From Sporosarcina sp. FSL K6-3457 (GTDB taxonomy: Bacteria; Bacillota; Bacilli; Bacillales_A; Planococcaceae), in the NCBI RefSeq assembly GCF_038007285.1, contig NZ_JBBOWX010000001.1:947501-1011500 (forward strand): a stretch of DNA of 64,000 bases. The letters run 5' to 3'. Within the stretch, counting starts at the first letter, position 1. Each line of letters begins with the position of its first letter. Made by a program: the position numbers and the translations under genes. This document shows, piece by piece, positions 31,140-40,911 of the stretch. The notes below the pieces were generated by a model. It was not told where the DNA came from. It saw nothing but the letters and a program-made list of their open reading frames with translations, and did no database searches.

Positions 31140-33467
31140 TTGGATAATTTCGACCAAGATATGCAACAAAAATTGCTATCTATCATGAAAGACGAGTCAT
31201 ATAAACCGTTGACTGTGCAGGAAATCCAAGAGTTAATGGGATTTGAGCAAGCAGCGGAATTCAAGGAACTTGTCAAAATGCTTGTTCATCTTGAACAAAA
31301 AGGGCAAATTATTCGTTCTAGAACGAATCGTTACGGTGTACCCGAGCGTATGAATCTTGTCCGCGGAAAATTTATCGGGCATGCGAAAGGCTTTGGCTTC
31401 GTCGCACCGGAAACGGAAGGAATGGATGATATTTTCATTCCCCCACATGAAGTGAATGGCGCAATGGACGGGGATATCGTTCTTGTTCGTGTGACAAATG
31501 GTACGTCGGGTGATCGACGCGAAGGAACGATTAGTCGTGTTGTAGAACGTAAAACGACAAAAGTGGTTGGTACCTATCAGCATAATAAAGGATTTGGCTT
31601 TGTGATTCCTGATAGTAAAAAGTTGCCAATGGATATTTTTATCGCAAAAGGTGATGCGCTTGATGCGGTAGATGGTCATAAGGTCGTCGTTGAAATTACT
31701 GATTGGCCAAGTGAATTAAAGTCCATGACAGGTATGGTGACACAAATTCTGGGGCACAAAAATGACCCTGGCGTGGACATCATTTCAATCATTCATAAGC
31801 ACGGCATCGAAGTGGAATTCCCTGAAGAAGTGCTGCAACAGACGAATAATATTCACGATGAAGTGCAAGAAAAGGATTTAATCAACCGGCATGACCTGAG
31901 GGAAGAGCTAACGATTACGATTGACGGCGCGGATGCAAAAGACTTGGATGATGCGATTTCAGTTGTGAAAAATGATGATGGGTCTTATTTGTTATCTGTT
32001 CATATTTCAGACGTCAGCTATTATGTAACGGAAAACTCGCCGATGGATGACAATGCTTTCGACCGTGGTACTAGTGTGTATTTAACAGACCGAGTTATTC
32101 CAATGCTACCACATAAATTATCGAATGGGATTTGTTCACTGAACCCAGGTGTGGATCGATTGACATTGTCTTGTACAATGACCATCGACCGCAACGGTAA
32201 AGTGACAGACCATGAAATTTTCGAAAGTGTGATTCGTTCGAAGGAACGTATGACGTACACTGAAGTGTATAAAATTATCGAAGAAAAAGATGAAGAACTA
32301 TCTGCCCAATATGCCAATGTTGTGCCGATGATTAATCATATGGCGGACTTAGCGGCTATTTTGAAGCAGAAGAGAATGGACCGTGGTGCTATCGACTTCG
32401 ATTTCAAGGAATCGAAAATTCTTGTGGATGACAAAGGATGGCCAACAGACGTTGTCATTATGGAGCGTACAGTTTCGGAGCGCCTCATTGAGGAGTTCAT
32501 GCTTGCGGCGAATGAAACGATTGCGGAGCATTTCCATTGGTTGCAAGTGCCATTCCTGTACCGTATTCACGAAGATCCGAAAGCCGAGAAGCTACAACGA
32601 TTCTTCGAGTTCTTAACGAATTTCGGCGTAGTTGTTAAGGGTACGGGTAATAAAGTACATCCACGTGCCTTGCAGGAAATTGTAGAATCGATTGCGGGCT
32701 TGCCGGAAGAAACGGTCATCTCGACGATGCTGTTACGCTCGATGCAACAGGCGAAGTATTTAGATGAAAGCCTAGGTCACTTCGGATTATCGACGGAGTA
32801 CTATACGCATTTCACAGCGCCAATTCGTCGTTACCCTGACTTAATTGTCCATCGCTTGATTCGCAAGTATTTAATTGAAAAAGACGTTTCGCCACAAACG
32901 ACTGCAGAGTGGGGCGGCAGATTGCCTGATATTGCAGATCATACATCTGAACGCGAACGCCGTGCGGTTGAAGCAGAACGCGATACGGAGTCGTTGAAAA
33001 AAGCGCAATTCATGTTGGATAAAATCGGCGAGGAATTCGAAGGTGTGATTTCGTCGGTTACGAATTTCGGGCTATTTATTGAACTGGAGAACACAATCGA
33101 AGGACTTGTCCATGTGAGTTATATGACGGACGATTATTATCGTTTTGATGATAGACAAATGATGATGATTGGTGAGCATACAGGCAAGCAATTCCGTCTC
33201 GGTGATGAAGTTACGGTTAAAGTAGCTGCCGTGAAACCAGAGGAATCGGCAATTGATTTTGAAATTGTTGGCATGAAGCAATCCTTCCATCGTGCGCGCA
33301 GGGAAACGCCGAAAGTGATTCACGCAGAGAAAAAGGGCCGCGGTGGCAGTGGTAAACCTGATGATAAGTCAAAAGACAAAAAGAAGTCGGGTACGTATAA
33401 TAAAAAGAAGAAGTTTTATGAGAGTGTTGCTAAAAAAGGTAAAGCTAAGCCTAAAAAGAAAAAATAA
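31140..33467 (+). CDS. rnr: Ribonuclease R
   Basis: A 775-residue 3'-5' exoribonuclease. It has an N-terminal winged helix, cold-shock domains ([18 protein letters not shown]), the RNB catalytic core with DDAISV and related aspartates, an S1 domain ([19 protein letters not shown]), and a lysine-rich tail that helps bind structured RNA. TTG 31140 follows AAAGGAG. With SmpB and tmRNA downstream, it belongs to the trans-translation and RNA-quality-control group. Confidence 0.96.
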   Translation: MDNFDQDMQQKLLSIMKDESYKPLTVQEIQELMGFEQAAEFKELVKMLVHLEQKGQIIRSRTNRYGVPERMNLVRGKFIGHAKGFGFVAPETEGMDDIFIPPHEVNGAMDGDIVLVRVTNGTSGDRREGTISRVVERKTTKVVGTYQHNKGFGFVIPDSKKLPMDIFIAKGDALDAVDGHKVVVEITDWPSELKSMTGMVTQILGHKNDPGVDIISIIHKHGIEVEFPEEVLQQTNNIHDEVQEKDLINRHDLREELTITIDGADAKDLDDAISVVKNDDGSYLLSVHISDVSYYVTENSPMDDNAFDRGTSVYLTDRVIPMLPHKLSNGICSLNPGVDRLTLSCTMTIDRNGKVTDHEIFESVIRSKERMTYTEVYKIIEEKDEELSAQYANVVPMINHMADLAAILKQKRMDRGAIDFDFKESKILVDDKGWPTDVVIMERTVSERLIEEFMLAANETIAEHFHWLQVPFLYRIHEDPKAEKLQRFFEFLTNFGVVVKGTGNKVHPRALQEIVESIAGLPEETVISTMLLRSMQQAKYLDESLGHFGLSTEYYTHFTAPIRRYPDLIVHRLIRKYLIEKDVSPQTTAEWGGRLPDIADHTSERERRAVEAERDTESLKKAQFMLDKIGEEFEGVISSVTNFGLFIELENTIEGLVHVSYMTDDYYRFDDRQMMMIGEHTGKQFRLGDEVTVKVAAVKPEESAIDFEIVGMKQSFHRARRETPKVIHAEKKGRGGSGKPDDKSKDKKKSGTYNKKKKFYESVAKKGKAKPKKKK

Positions 33468-33469
33468 AT

Positions 33470-33636
33470 CTATGTAGGTTGAAAGAATGATTCCATTGAA
33501 TACCGCTGCGGCGCTTCGGGGAATGCCTCCCGCCATAAGCCAAGTAGCTTCGCTACCAGTCTTATGACTTCGGCTCCCCCTTTTAAGGCGCCTTCGCTAG
33601 GTTCCTACATGGATATTAATACTTCAACCTACATAG
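33470..33636. repeat. Structured element with 14-bp terminal inverted repeats
   Basis: CTATGTAGGTTGAA (33470-33483) is perfectly inverted at 33623-33636. Between them several nested stems can be drawn: GGCGCTT/AAGGCGCC, GGGGA/TCCCC, CATAAG/CTTATG and GTAGC-TTC-GCTAC. The region has no reading frame. It separates rnr from smpB and could be a MITE or a structured RNA. Confidence 0.7.
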
Positions 33637-33664
33637 GATGGTATTTGATTAAGGGGTGAAAGAG

Positions 33665-34132
33665 ATGGCGAAAGGCCAAGGGAAAGTTGTTGCGGTTAAT
33701 AAAAAAGCGAATCACGATTTCGCGATTGAAGAAACAATTGAAGCGGGTATCGTGCTACAAGGAACGGAAATCAAGTCAATCCGTAACGGTAAAGTGCAGC
33801 TACGAGACGCCTTTGTGCGTATCCGTGATAACGAGGCGTGGATTTCCAATATGCATATTAGTCCATACGATCACGGAAACCAGTTCAACCATGACCCAAC
33901 TCGTTCGAGAAAGCTATTGTTGCATAAAAAACAAATTAGTAAATTGTTTGTCGAAACAAAACAGCAGGGCGTTGCGATTGTGCCGCTGAAGATGTATCTG
34001 AAAGATGGTTTCGCAAAAGTGCTGATTGGCGTTGGTAAGGGTAAGAAAGATTACGATAAACGTGAGGACCTTAAGAAGAAGGATGCTAAGCGTGAAATGG
34101 CTCGGGTCTTGAAGGATAGACAACGGGATTGA
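33665..34132 (+). CDS. smpB: SsrA-binding protein SmpB
   Basis: SmpB delivers tmRNA to stalled ribosomes. The 155 residues include [36 protein letters not shown] and the basic C-terminal tail that occupies the empty mRNA channel. ATG 33665 is chosen over GTG 33656 because AAGGGGTG is then properly spaced. It lies immediately upstream of ssrA. Confidence 0.96.
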   Translation: MAKGQGKVVAVNKKANHDFAIEETIEAGIVLQGTEIKSIRNGKVQLRDAFVRIRDNEAWISNMHISPYDHGNQFNHDPTRSRKLLLHKKQISKLFVETKQQGVAIVPLKMYLKDGFAKVLIGVGKGKKDYDKREDLKKKDAKREMARVLKDRQRD

Positions 34133-34157
34133 TTTTTAGGTGAAAATGCGGTATGAT
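34129..34157 (+). promoter_or_regulatory. Sigma-A promoter of ssrA
   Basis: TTGATT (34129-34134), a 17-nt spacer and TATGAT (34152-34157) lie about 70 nt before the mature tmRNA 5' end. Confidence 0.7.
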
Positions 34158-34225
34158 AAGTACAGTAAGTCAGTTCAGAAACCTTTTTTAGCTTCGCTAT
34201 TAAGGTCATCCTGACCTCCTCATAA

Positions 34226-34581
34226 CGGGGGCGTTACGGATTCGACAGGGGTAGTCTGAGCTTGAGTTGCGCGTCGGAGGGTTCGGCTCCGTCAGAAACG
34301 ACACCTTATAATAACAGGCAAAACAAACAACAACCTAGCATTCGCAGCGTAAGCTGTTGAATCTGCCTTGTAGTTCTATCGCCCATGTAGCATTGCAGGG
34401 CTCACTCTAAGTGGGATACGACAGCTGTTGCCTTCTGAGGCAGCTGGAAGAGATTCGCAGAATAGCACACAGGACGCCCTGATTGCCGGCTACTAATGTG
34501 CGAAGCCTAATAGTCAATCTACACGCGTAGACGCTTAAGTGTTAGGGCCTTTGGACGCGGGTTCGACTCCCGCCGCTTCCA
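34226..34581 (+). ncRNA. ssrA: Transfer-messenger RNA
   Basis: The 5' end GGGGGCG pairs with CGCTTCC at the 3' end, as in the tRNA-like acceptor stem; G-T pairs are used. The T arm reads GGGTTCGACTCCC and the discriminator A is at 34581; CCA is not encoded. The tag frame starts with resume codon GGC at 34317 and stops at 34352, giving the tag (A)GKTNNNLAFAA after the charged alanine. The ending LAFAA is suited to ClpXP recognition. Confidence 0.95.
34560..34581 (+). other. Probable integration site (attL) of the island in the ssrA 3' end
   Basis: The tRNA-like 3' end of ssrA is a common target of tyrosine integrases, and an integrase gene reading toward it lies 138 nt downstream. The matching attR copy of the CGACTCCCGCCGCTTCC end was not found elsewhere in the window, so the crossover interval is inferred. 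Confidence 0.5.
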
Positions 34582-34610
34582 TTTTACAATTTCATTGAAT
34601 TTCAATGAGC

Positions 34611-34642
34611 GTCAAAACCCTTGATATACAAGGGTTTTTTCT
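34611..34642 (+). terminator. Intrinsic terminator of ssrA
   Basis: AAAACCCTTG pairs with CAAGGGTTTT around ATATA, followed by T's. Confidence 0.85.
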
Positions 34643-34718
34643 TTTGCCGTGTTTCATATAATATCATTCATTATCAATCGAACGTAGTCAAAAGCGTAGT
34701 CAAACGTAGTCAGTAAAT

Positions 34719-35891
34719 CTACATCTCAATATAGTTAGCGAACTTCAGTATTGCTTCCTCTTTCGCCTTCTGCGTAACATGTGTGTAGATGTTCATCGTC
34801 GTTTGGATATCACTATGCCCTAAACGATCCTGCACTTCTTTCAAACTGGCTCCCGCCTCAAATAGCAATGAACAATGTGTGTGACGCAAACCATGTGTTG
34901 TGATTTTGTCTAACTTGTATTTCTCCTGTACATGCACAATCCACTTGCGCGTTTTTGTGGGCTGCATGTGCTCGTTTAGCTCATTGCTGAAGATGAGTTG
35001 CTTAGGTTGCAACGTATTAAAGCCCAGCACTAGATAATCCTGCTTCTGCTTCTTCTTCCACACTTTTAAAATAGCCATTGTATTATCATCCATTTTAATC
35101 GTACGGGCAACACCTGTTTTTGTAGATTTCACATATAGCTTGTTATCCTTACCCCGTGAAAGGGCCTTATTGATACGTAGCTCGTTTGTTGTGAAGTTTA
35201 GGTCCTTCCATGTAAGAGCTAGTGCCTCGCCTTTACGCATACCGCTGAACGCTAGTAATCGAAATAGGGCATAAGCCTTGTAGTTACTTTCCTGTTCTAA
35301 GCATGATAAGAACTGGATTAGCTGCTCTCGCGTGTAGAAGTTCTCCGCCTCATCTTCATCATCTACGATAGACTTCCTAGAGGCGGTGGTGGGCATTTCT
35401 ACGTGCGCAAACGGATTGGTTTGTATATAGCCGTACTTAATCGCAAAATCCAACACCTTCGCCGCATATGATTTTACCATGCGGAATCTTTTCAACTTCA
35501 TAGCCCATTCATTCACGTGCTTTTGACAAACATGTACATGGATCTTTTCAATTTTATAAGCACCCATAGCAGGAAGTATATGATTCCTGAAAAGGCCTGT
35601 TGTTTTTACAAATGAACTTTCCTCAACAGTCTTCTCATATTGCGTTACCCATAGGTTGTAAACCTCCTGATACGTTTCAGGACGTTCTTGTTGATACGTA
35701 CCGTTTGCAACATCAAGCTGAATACGAGCTAATGCTAGCTTCGCTTCTTGCTGTGTTTTAAAGCCACGCTTCTTTGTGCGCTTTTGTTTGCCCGTTAGCG
35801 GATCAACGCCTAAATAAACAGGAAACTCGTAACGTACTGTACCGTCTTTCAGCTTGTAGCCTCTGATAGGTGATACTTTCTTCTTTGCCAT
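34719..35891 (-). CDS. int: Tyrosine recombinase / phage-type integrase
   Basis: The 390-residue integrase has an N-terminal AP2-like arm-binding domain (RGYKLKDGTVRYEFPVYLG), a SAM-like core-binding domain at about 70-160, and the catalytic domain. The catalytic residues are Arg in SGMRKGEAL, HGLRH, a later His in LGHSDIQTT and the nucleophile Tyr in NIYTHV. AGGAGG precedes ATG 35891. Its place beside ssrA marks it as the integrase of the island, acting with the neighbouring excisionase-like protein. Confidence 0.93.
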   Translation of the reverse strand: MAKKKVSPIRGYKLKDGTVRYEFPVYLGVDPLTGKQKRTKKRGFKTQQEAKLALARIQLDVANGTYQQERPETYQEVYNLWVTQYEKTVEESSFVKTTGLFRNHILPAMGAYKIEKIHVHVCQKHVNEWAMKLKRFRMVKSYAAKVLDFAIKYGYIQTNPFAHVEMPTTASRKSIVDDEDEAENFYTREQLIQFLSCLEQESNYKAYALFRLLAFSGMRKGEALALTWKDLNFTTNELRINKALSRGKDNKLYVKSTKTGVARTIKMDDNTMAILKVWKKKQKQDYLVLGFNTLQPKQLIFSNELNEHMQPTKTRKWIVHVQEKYKLDKITTHGLRHTHCSLLFEAGASLKEVQDRLGHSDIQTTMNIYTHVTQKAKEEAILKFANYIEM

Positions 35892-35996
35892 GATAATTCC
35901 TCCTGAACCAGTTGCGGGGGCAATTGATTAAAGAGAGGATTTACCTCTAGCGATAGTATATATCGAATCTAAAGATAAATCCTCTCTCTATAATGA

Positions 35997-36260
35997 TTAG
36001 AAGCTGTGACTTTCTAAAAACTTATCTATTTCCCTACGTGATACCCTTTTCACGCCATCTATTTCACATATCTTTAATCCTAATTCCCGGAATTTCATAA
36101 AAGTGTTATAGGAAACCCCGGCGTATTTTGCACTATCTTTTAATGTCATCCATTCGTTATTAGAAAATGCATGTTTGGATGATATTAGTGCTTTATTTAA
36201 AGATTTATAAAATAGATCTTCAAAAGATGCCATTTCAGAATCACTAAAGGCAGAATTCAT
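35997..36260 (-). CDS. Excisionase-like helix-turn-helix protein
   Basis: An 87-residue protein whose second half (MTLKDSAKYAGVSYNTFMKF...VKRVSRREIDKFLE) is a MerR/excisionase-type winged helix. ATG 36260 has GAGGAG 8 nt upstream, better than the GTG at 36269. It lies between integrase and repressor, the usual place for xis, and would bias recombination toward excision. Confidence 0.75.
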   Translation of the reverse strand: MNSAFSDSEMASFEDLFYKSLNKALISSKHAFSNNEWMTLKDSAKYAGVSYNTFMKFRELGLKICEIDGVKRVSRREIDKFLESHSF

Positions 36261-36265
36261 GGGAT

Positions 36266-37021
36266 TCACTCCTCTTTAATCTTTTTTAATTCTTTCTGAA
36301 GCATTTCTGTATATATTCTTGCGTCAGTAAAACCTTGACTGTCACTATTGAGTTTTGATTCATAGGAGTACCATGGGAACCCTGCTAAAGAATTTTTTGA
36401 GTGCATTAAAAAATCGTATGCAAGGTCAAGTGGCATAGAAGTGCGTATTTCTTCTATAAGATCTTTGTTGTTAGAAACATCTAGTGAATTAGTTTGACTG
36501 ATAATTTGCGAAAGTAAAGTCACCAATTCATTGTCTCCATATTTTTCTTTACTCTTAGTCATAAAACATAACTGTTCATCACTATTAGAAGCAATTTTGC
36601 TTACTATTACTTTTACTTGAAATGTAGTTTCGAGCAATGGATTTGAATCCATTTTGCTTTTTCGTTTATGTTCATTTTGTTCTGCATAAACTTTTTGTTC
36701 CTCCAAGAAAATCTTTGGAGTAAAAGTAACTTCTGAATAGTTATTATTAGTATAAAAATCATCAAAGAACATATTGATATCAAGTCCAAAGTCTTTAGAT
36801 ATTGCAAAAAGGGCTTGTGAAGGGATATCTTTTGTTTTACCTTTTTCAATTAATGCAAGAGTCGAGGGGACAATAATCTGAACTCTGTTAGCAACACTTT
36901 TTCCGCTGAAATCATTACCATATTCTTTAAGTAAGATTTCTCTGATATAACGCACTTTTTTTCCGATTGGAAGAAGAAATAAATCCGATAAGTGTGTTTG
37001 ATTTAATGTGATTTTATCCAA
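36266..37021 (-). CDS. XRE-like repressor of the integrated element
   Basis: The first 90 residues contain a helix-turn-helix of the XRE/Cro kind (VANRVQIIVPSTLALIEKGK, then a DFGLDINMFF ending typical of these domains). The remaining 160 residues are not recognised and could sense an inducer. It is transcribed divergently from the replication gene, and a 12-bp inverted repeat lies in the shared promoter region, as expected for a lysogeny-type switch. Confidence 0.7.
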   Translation of the reverse strand: MDKITLNQTHLSDLFLLPIGKKVRYIREILLKEYGNDFSGKSVANRVQIIVPSTLALIEKGKTKDIPSQALFAISKDFGLDINMFFDDFYTNNNYSEVTFTPKIFLEEQKVYAEQNEHKRKSKMDSNPLLETTFQVKVIVSKIASNSDEQLCFMTKSKEKYGDNELVTLLSQIISQTNSLDVSNNKDLIEEIRTSMPLDLAYDFLMHSKNSLAGFPWYSYESKLNSDSQGFTDARIYTEMLQKELKKIKEE

Positions 37022-37054
37022 TTACAAAAGACCTCCTTCAAAATTTGTAATTTC

Positions 37055-37118
37055 ATCATATCACCAATTTTAAAAATCGACAAGGGTATTGATTTTTAAA
37101 ATATAGGTGTGGTAACAT
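37055..37118. promoter_or_regulatory. Divergent promoters with a perfect 12-bp inverted operator
   Basis: ATTTTAAAAATC (37067-37078) is repeated inverted at 37091-37102. On the minus strand TTGTCG-17-TATGAT (37083-37055) drives the repressor. On the plus strand TTGATT-18-TAACAT (37089-37118) drives the replication gene. The inverted repeat overlaps both promoters, so the repressor probably controls both. Confidence 0.65.
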
Positions 37119-37208
37119 AGCACATAAAGTGAGGTGGTGCTATTTGGTTATCTAAGCAGTTACTCTGTAATACGTGCGGAACTATCTACGAAGGGAGCGG
37201 CCAAAGCT

Positions 37209-38267
37209 ATGTTTGACACAATTAAAGTCGGGATTAAAGTCACGTTGAGTAGACAAGAAATTGATTTAATTCAATGGACTCAAACAAACTCCTCATGTAA
37301 TTCTAAAAAGAATAGTTCCAAAACAATCTTTAAGAAAATACATGATAGTAGCAAAAAGGGAAGTCCATTTATCAGATATACGTATAAAGAGGATGACCCG
37401 AATTCTTATTGGCTAAAGGTCGAAGTATCTATTCCAACGTTTTTATACGGTTCAAATGTTTACGAACTAAAGAATAAAGATATACCGAAGTTTTTTAAGA
37501 AGCTACGAAAGTATATTGCAGAGCAACTTCAATTACAGGTAGTAAGGATACCTGATGCTCATGGTTGGACAGTTGAAAAATTACATGTGTGCAAGAACTT
37601 TCAAGTAGGGAGTAACGTTGAGCATTATCTAAAGGTAATGTCCAATGCTACAATCTCTAAATATAAAATTAATCTGTATTGTGCAAAAGGTAGTAATACA
37701 GTTGAAACTGTTGAGTGGAAGGCTTCTAAAAGAAAAGAGAAGCTTTATAACAAAGAAGCAGAGGTTCAACAAGGTAAAGACTATCCAAATAAGGATATAC
37801 ATCAAAAGGTGTCTTCAGGGATATTAAGGTACGAGATTGAACTTTCCGATGATGAGATTAGAATGCTTTGTCCAAAAAGGTCTGCGATAGAGGTAGTGAA
37901 AATAGATAATGCCATTAAAATATTACAACGTGGGTTAAATCGTAATGGATTGAGCGATGGCATCAAATACACATCGTTAATGGAAGTAATTAATAGAATC
38001 AATAATACTCCTTCATTAAAAATCAGTATGAAGGAAGCGTTAGTATCTTTTGCAACAGAAATACATTTGTTTGGAGTAACCACATGTAGAGCGAAGTATG
38101 CAGAGTCGACTTTTCGAAAAAGAAGAAAACTTTTAAGGACAACTATAGGTACAAAAGAGTTGCTAATCGGTGATGTAAAACTCCCATCATTAAATGTTGC
38201 GAAGATACAAAAAAAGATTGTCCCTGTTTTGGTAGAACAGAGGACAATCATTGGTAATAAGTCGTAA
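37209..38267 (+). CDS. Phage/plasmid replication protein of the gene II/CRI type
   Basis: The protein (352 residues from ATG 37209) resembles the gene II/X replication initiators of filamentous phages and related small elements. Evidence is the N-terminal MFDTIKVGIKVTLSRQEIDL, the conserved basic-Tyr motif in KEKLYNKEAEV, and a following RYEIEL strand as in the CRI domain. Such proteins nick one strand to start rolling-circle replication. The frame is open upstream to 37134, but ATG 37209 aligns with the family start and has AAGGGAG upstream. This suggests the island can replicate after excision. Confidence 0.6.
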   Translation: MFDTIKVGIKVTLSRQEIDLIQWTQTNSSCNSKKNSSKTIFKKIHDSSKKGSPFIRYTYKEDDPNSYWLKVEVSIPTFLYGSNVYELKNKDIPKFFKKLRKYIAEQLQLQVVRIPDAHGWTVEKLHVCKNFQVGSNVEHYLKVMSNATISKYKINLYCAKGSNTVETVEWKASKRKEKLYNKEAEVQQGKDYPNKDIHQKVSSGILRYEIELSDDEIRMLCPKRSAIEVVKIDNAIKILQRGLNRNGLSDGIKYTSLMEVINRINNTPSLKISMKEALVSFATEIHLFGVTTCRAKYAESTFRKRRKLLRTTIGTKELLIGDVKLPSLNVAKIQKKIVPVLVEQRTIIGNKS

Positions 38268-38689
38268 TACAATTTTAGCATTAACATTATCGATGTTCAA
38301 TGCGTTTCCTACAAAGGATCCAGCGGTAATACATGATAGCAATCTATATGGAACATGCCAGTCCAGTAGAAGAGCACACCAATCAACATATTCTCCAATT
38401 GGACTCTCCATCCAATAAGAATAACACTAGTGGAGTCCGCGCGTAGAGTGATATAGTGTAATCTCTACAATCAGCAAAAGGGAATTATATATATGAATTC
38501 AATGTTACAATTGGCATAAACCTCCTGTATTTAAAAGAGGCAAAGCTGATTTGTTTTAAAAAGATATTAAGCAAATTGCTGTCCTTAAAAGAAAACCGTG
38601 AAATAACGGTGTTCTATTGTTGCATGATTGTGGATTACTGCGGAAAAGCAATAGAAAATGAATAAGTTCGCCCATTAAGAAAAAAGATG
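38268..38689. other. Intergenic stretch without recognisable gene
   Basis: I see no convincing coding sequence on either strand, only short frames without ribosome-binding sites. For a rolling-circle element this stretch downstream of the replication gene could hold an origin, but no clear nick-site hairpin was identified. Confidence 0.3.
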
Positions 38690-38725
38690 AAGAGACAGCA
38701 AATAATCGCTGTCTCTTTTCTTTAT
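38690..38725. terminator. Bidirectional intrinsic terminator
   Basis: AAGAGACAGC pairs with GCTGTCTCTT around AAATAATC, with A and T runs on either side. It serves the radC-like gene on the minus strand. Confidence 0.85.
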
Positions 38726-38732
38726 ATATTGA

Positions 38733-39338
38733 TTACATGTATCCCTTTTCCTTTAAGGAAACGTACTTTTCGAAACCGACGATGATATGGTCAAGAACTT
38801 CAATACCAACTACATTACCTACTTCAACCAATCTTTTCGTTACTTCAATATCTTCAGGACTTGGGGTTGGGTTGCCGCTCGGGTGGTTATGCCCAACAAT
38901 TGCACTTGCACAGCTACGGCGAATCAAATGCTTGAACGTCTCCCTAGGATGCACGATGGATGAATTCAACGAACCGATGAACACTGTTTCTCTGAAGATG
39001 ATTTCATTCTTTACATTTAAACCTAGCACAACAAAATGTTCTTGGGTTAGGTACTGCATGTCTTTTAAATAGTCATATGCATCCTGTGGAGAGCGAATTG
39101 TAAAACGCTCTTCTATCGGGCAAGGATTCATTCGCGCCAATGTCAATGCCGCAATAATCTGATGTGCTTTTACTTTTCCGATTCCCTTGATGTTTAGAAG
39201 CTCTTCCTCAGTGATATCAAGAAGTTCTTGTGCAGATGGATAACGGTTAAAGATTTCGCTGACAACATACCCATCTTCCTTTTCACGGATTGTAGTGGCA
39301 AGAAGTAGTTTGAATGTAGCTTTATCGAATGCTTTCAT
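38733..39338 (-). CDS. radC: RadC/YsnA-like JAB domain protein
   Basis: The protein (201 residues from ATG 39338, GGAGGAAT upstream) has a helix-hairpin-helix region (LLNIKGIGKVKAHQIIAA) followed by the JAB1/MPN-like domain with HNHPSGNPTPSPED, the metal-binding motif of RadC proteins. Such genes are frequent on mobile elements beside restriction systems; their biochemical role is still disputed. The helices upstream of the HhH are shorter than in chromosomal RadC. Confidence 0.85.
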   Translation of the reverse strand: MKAFDKATFKLLLATTIREKEDGYVVSEIFNRYPSAQELLDITEEELLNIKGIGKVKAHQIIAALTLARMNPCPIEERFTIRSPQDAYDYLKDMQYLTQEHFVVLGLNVKNEIIFRETVFIGSLNSSIVHPRETFKHLIRRSCASAIVGHNHPSGNPTPSPEDIEVTKRLVEVGNVVGIEVLDHIIVGFEKYVSLKEKGYM

Positions 39339-39506
39339 TAGTAATTCCTCCAATTTTAGGTGTATTGTTGAATGCAAAAAGGAGAGACGATGATGTCCCT
39401 CCTACTTGAATGTGAAACGCATGATAAGTTAAAGTGAAGATGTATTTAATTTGTTTTCAGATGAGGTTATCGGGGGATAATCTCATCTTCATTGCAATAT
39501 AAATAG

Positions 39507-39543
39507 CCCATTGACTGCAACCGCAATCGATGGGCTTTCAGTA
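39507..39543 (-). terminator. Hairpin after the Rad52-like gene
   Basis: AGCCCATTGACTGC pairs with GCAATCGATGGGCT. It lies directly downstream of the minus-strand gene at 39561; the T-run is weak. A second hairpin, GATGAG...CTCATC, lies at 39460-39486. Confidence 0.5.
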
Positions 39544-39560
39544 TGTCGACTGATTCAACT

Positions 39561-40298
39561 TCAGCCCTTCTTTCTTGAGTTCTGTAATAGAAGCAGATCT
39601 TGAATGAAATTATGGGCTTGTTTCTTTGATAACTTCGTACTGTGTTCGACGTTGTACAAAATCATCATCAACTCTTTAGCTTCGCCATTACTGATGCTGA
39701 TTTCTGAAACAAGATGATAGATCGTTTGTAGCTGGAACTTTGTTGATTGTTCCTCACCTCCTTTAATGTTAGTTTGCTTAGGAAAGTCCTCAATGTCCTG
39801 TGTGAAAAGTCCGCTTGCACGTGTGGCGGATAGGATAGCATCGATTAGCGCACGTTTTTTCGCCATCTTAAGCACAGTGTTGACTATTGTAAATGCGTCT
39901 TGATGGCGGTAGGCGGCTTCCTTACTATTACATGAGCCTAAGCCCTCCGCTTCTATGATGCCATTGTCTTTGCGTGTCAGCGTCATCTTCACCTCGTATG
40001 CAAATACTCCTACTTCCCACTGTTCGATGCGATTAACAACATCGACCGTTTTTGAAAATCCAAATGCATCACACAACTTTTCAGCACCAGGCTTCAGAAG
40101 TGTAGGTTTAGAAAATCCGCTAATCATCCCGTAATCAATTCCTTTGACCATGCTGTTCTGAACAAACACATTAAGATCATCAATACGTCTTTTTGCATCC
40201 GACGGTGTAACAACTAGATTGGGCAGGGACGACTGTGTAGATGGGTAACTATTAAACGGTTCAACTTTCCTCTTGCTTTGCTGTTGCTCTCTATTCAT
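39561..40298 (-). CDS. Phage-type protein, possible Rad52/ERF-like ssDNA-annealing protein
   Basis: The protein has 245 residues. It contains VKGIDYGMISGFSKPTLLKP and a later VLKMAKKRALIDAILSATRAS stretch, which recall ERF/Rad52-type annealing proteins of phages and integrative elements. The start ATG 40298 is preferred because AAAGGAG overlaps the upstream GTG. It sits in a leftward block with RadC-like and two small proteins, fitting an element recombination module. Function is inferred from these motifs only. Confidence 0.55.
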   Translation of the reverse strand: MNREQQQSKRKVEPFNSYPSTQSSLPNLVVTPSDAKRRIDDLNVFVQNSMVKGIDYGMISGFSKPTLLKPGAEKLCDAFGFSKTVDVVNRIEQWEVGVFAYEVKMTLTRKDNGIIEAEGLGSCNSKEAAYRHQDAFTIVNTVLKMAKKRALIDAILSATRASGLFTQDIEDFPKQTNIKGGEEQSTKFQLQTIYHLVSEISISNGEAKELMMILYNVEHSTKLSKKQAHNFIQDLLLLQNSRKKG

Positions 40299-40325
40299 TT
40301 GCTTATCCACTCCTTTGAATATGAA

Positions 40326-40847
40326 TTAAAATCGTTTCTTGAAGGTATTCGCCAGCTTTAGCAATTCACTTGTCGTTTGCGACAATAGACTACGACTAAA
40401 TTTGTAATTCAATTGATTTCCGAAGTTGAATGCTCTTGCAGTCCCATTCACTGTTTTGTCAGCAACGGTGCGCACGGACTCATTAATCTTCTCAAAACTA
40501 GTAAACACACTTCGGAGGGCTTCTTCACCGCGGGTATCAGCAAAATATGCACCTCTCGTTAATCCATCTGCAATCTGCTTTTTCGCAGTTTGACACATGA
40601 ATAATTTATCCCCATACAACTCTTCCATTTCATCAATTGCAATAACTAGTTGTTTTCTTTGCCCAATCAATTTCGATAACGCAATATAATCATTACGGTC
40701 AATTGAATCTACAATCTGATCTGCAATGGTTTTGTACTCATCAACAAGATTGTTGTAGATTATCTGCATCTCCAAAAGTGATACATCCTTTCCATCTGCC
40801 ATTTCTGAATAACGGTTGTATTGTTCCCATACTTGTTTCTTCATCAT
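40326..40847 (-). CDS. Hypothetical protein of the island's leftward block
   Basis: I do not recognise this 173-residue protein. It is mostly helical, with an acidic N-terminal half, a central DEMEELYGDKLFMC stretch and a basic C terminus (SELLKLANTFKKRF). AGGAGGAG precedes the ATG at 40847. It ends about 27 nt before the Rad52-like gene starts and is probably co-transcribed with it. Confidence 0.6.
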   Translation of the reverse strand: MMKKQVWEQYNRYSEMADGKDVSLLEMQIIYNNLVDEYKTIADQIVDSIDRNDYIALSKLIGQRKQLVIAIDEMEELYGDKLFMCQTAKKQIADGLTRGAYFADTRGEEALRSVFTSFEKINESVRTVADKTVNGTARAFNFGNQLNYKFSRSLLSQTTSELLKLANTFKKRF

Positions 40848-40911
40848 TAAACTCCTCCTAGTGATTCCTGAAATTTTTATCTAACATAAACAACAATGTC
40901 TCAACAGCCCT

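Noticed and set aside
38190..38411. 73-codon minus-strand frame after the replication gene
   Set aside because: It overlaps the 3' end of the replication gene, has no ribosome-binding site, and its sequence resembles no family I know; most likely a chance frame.
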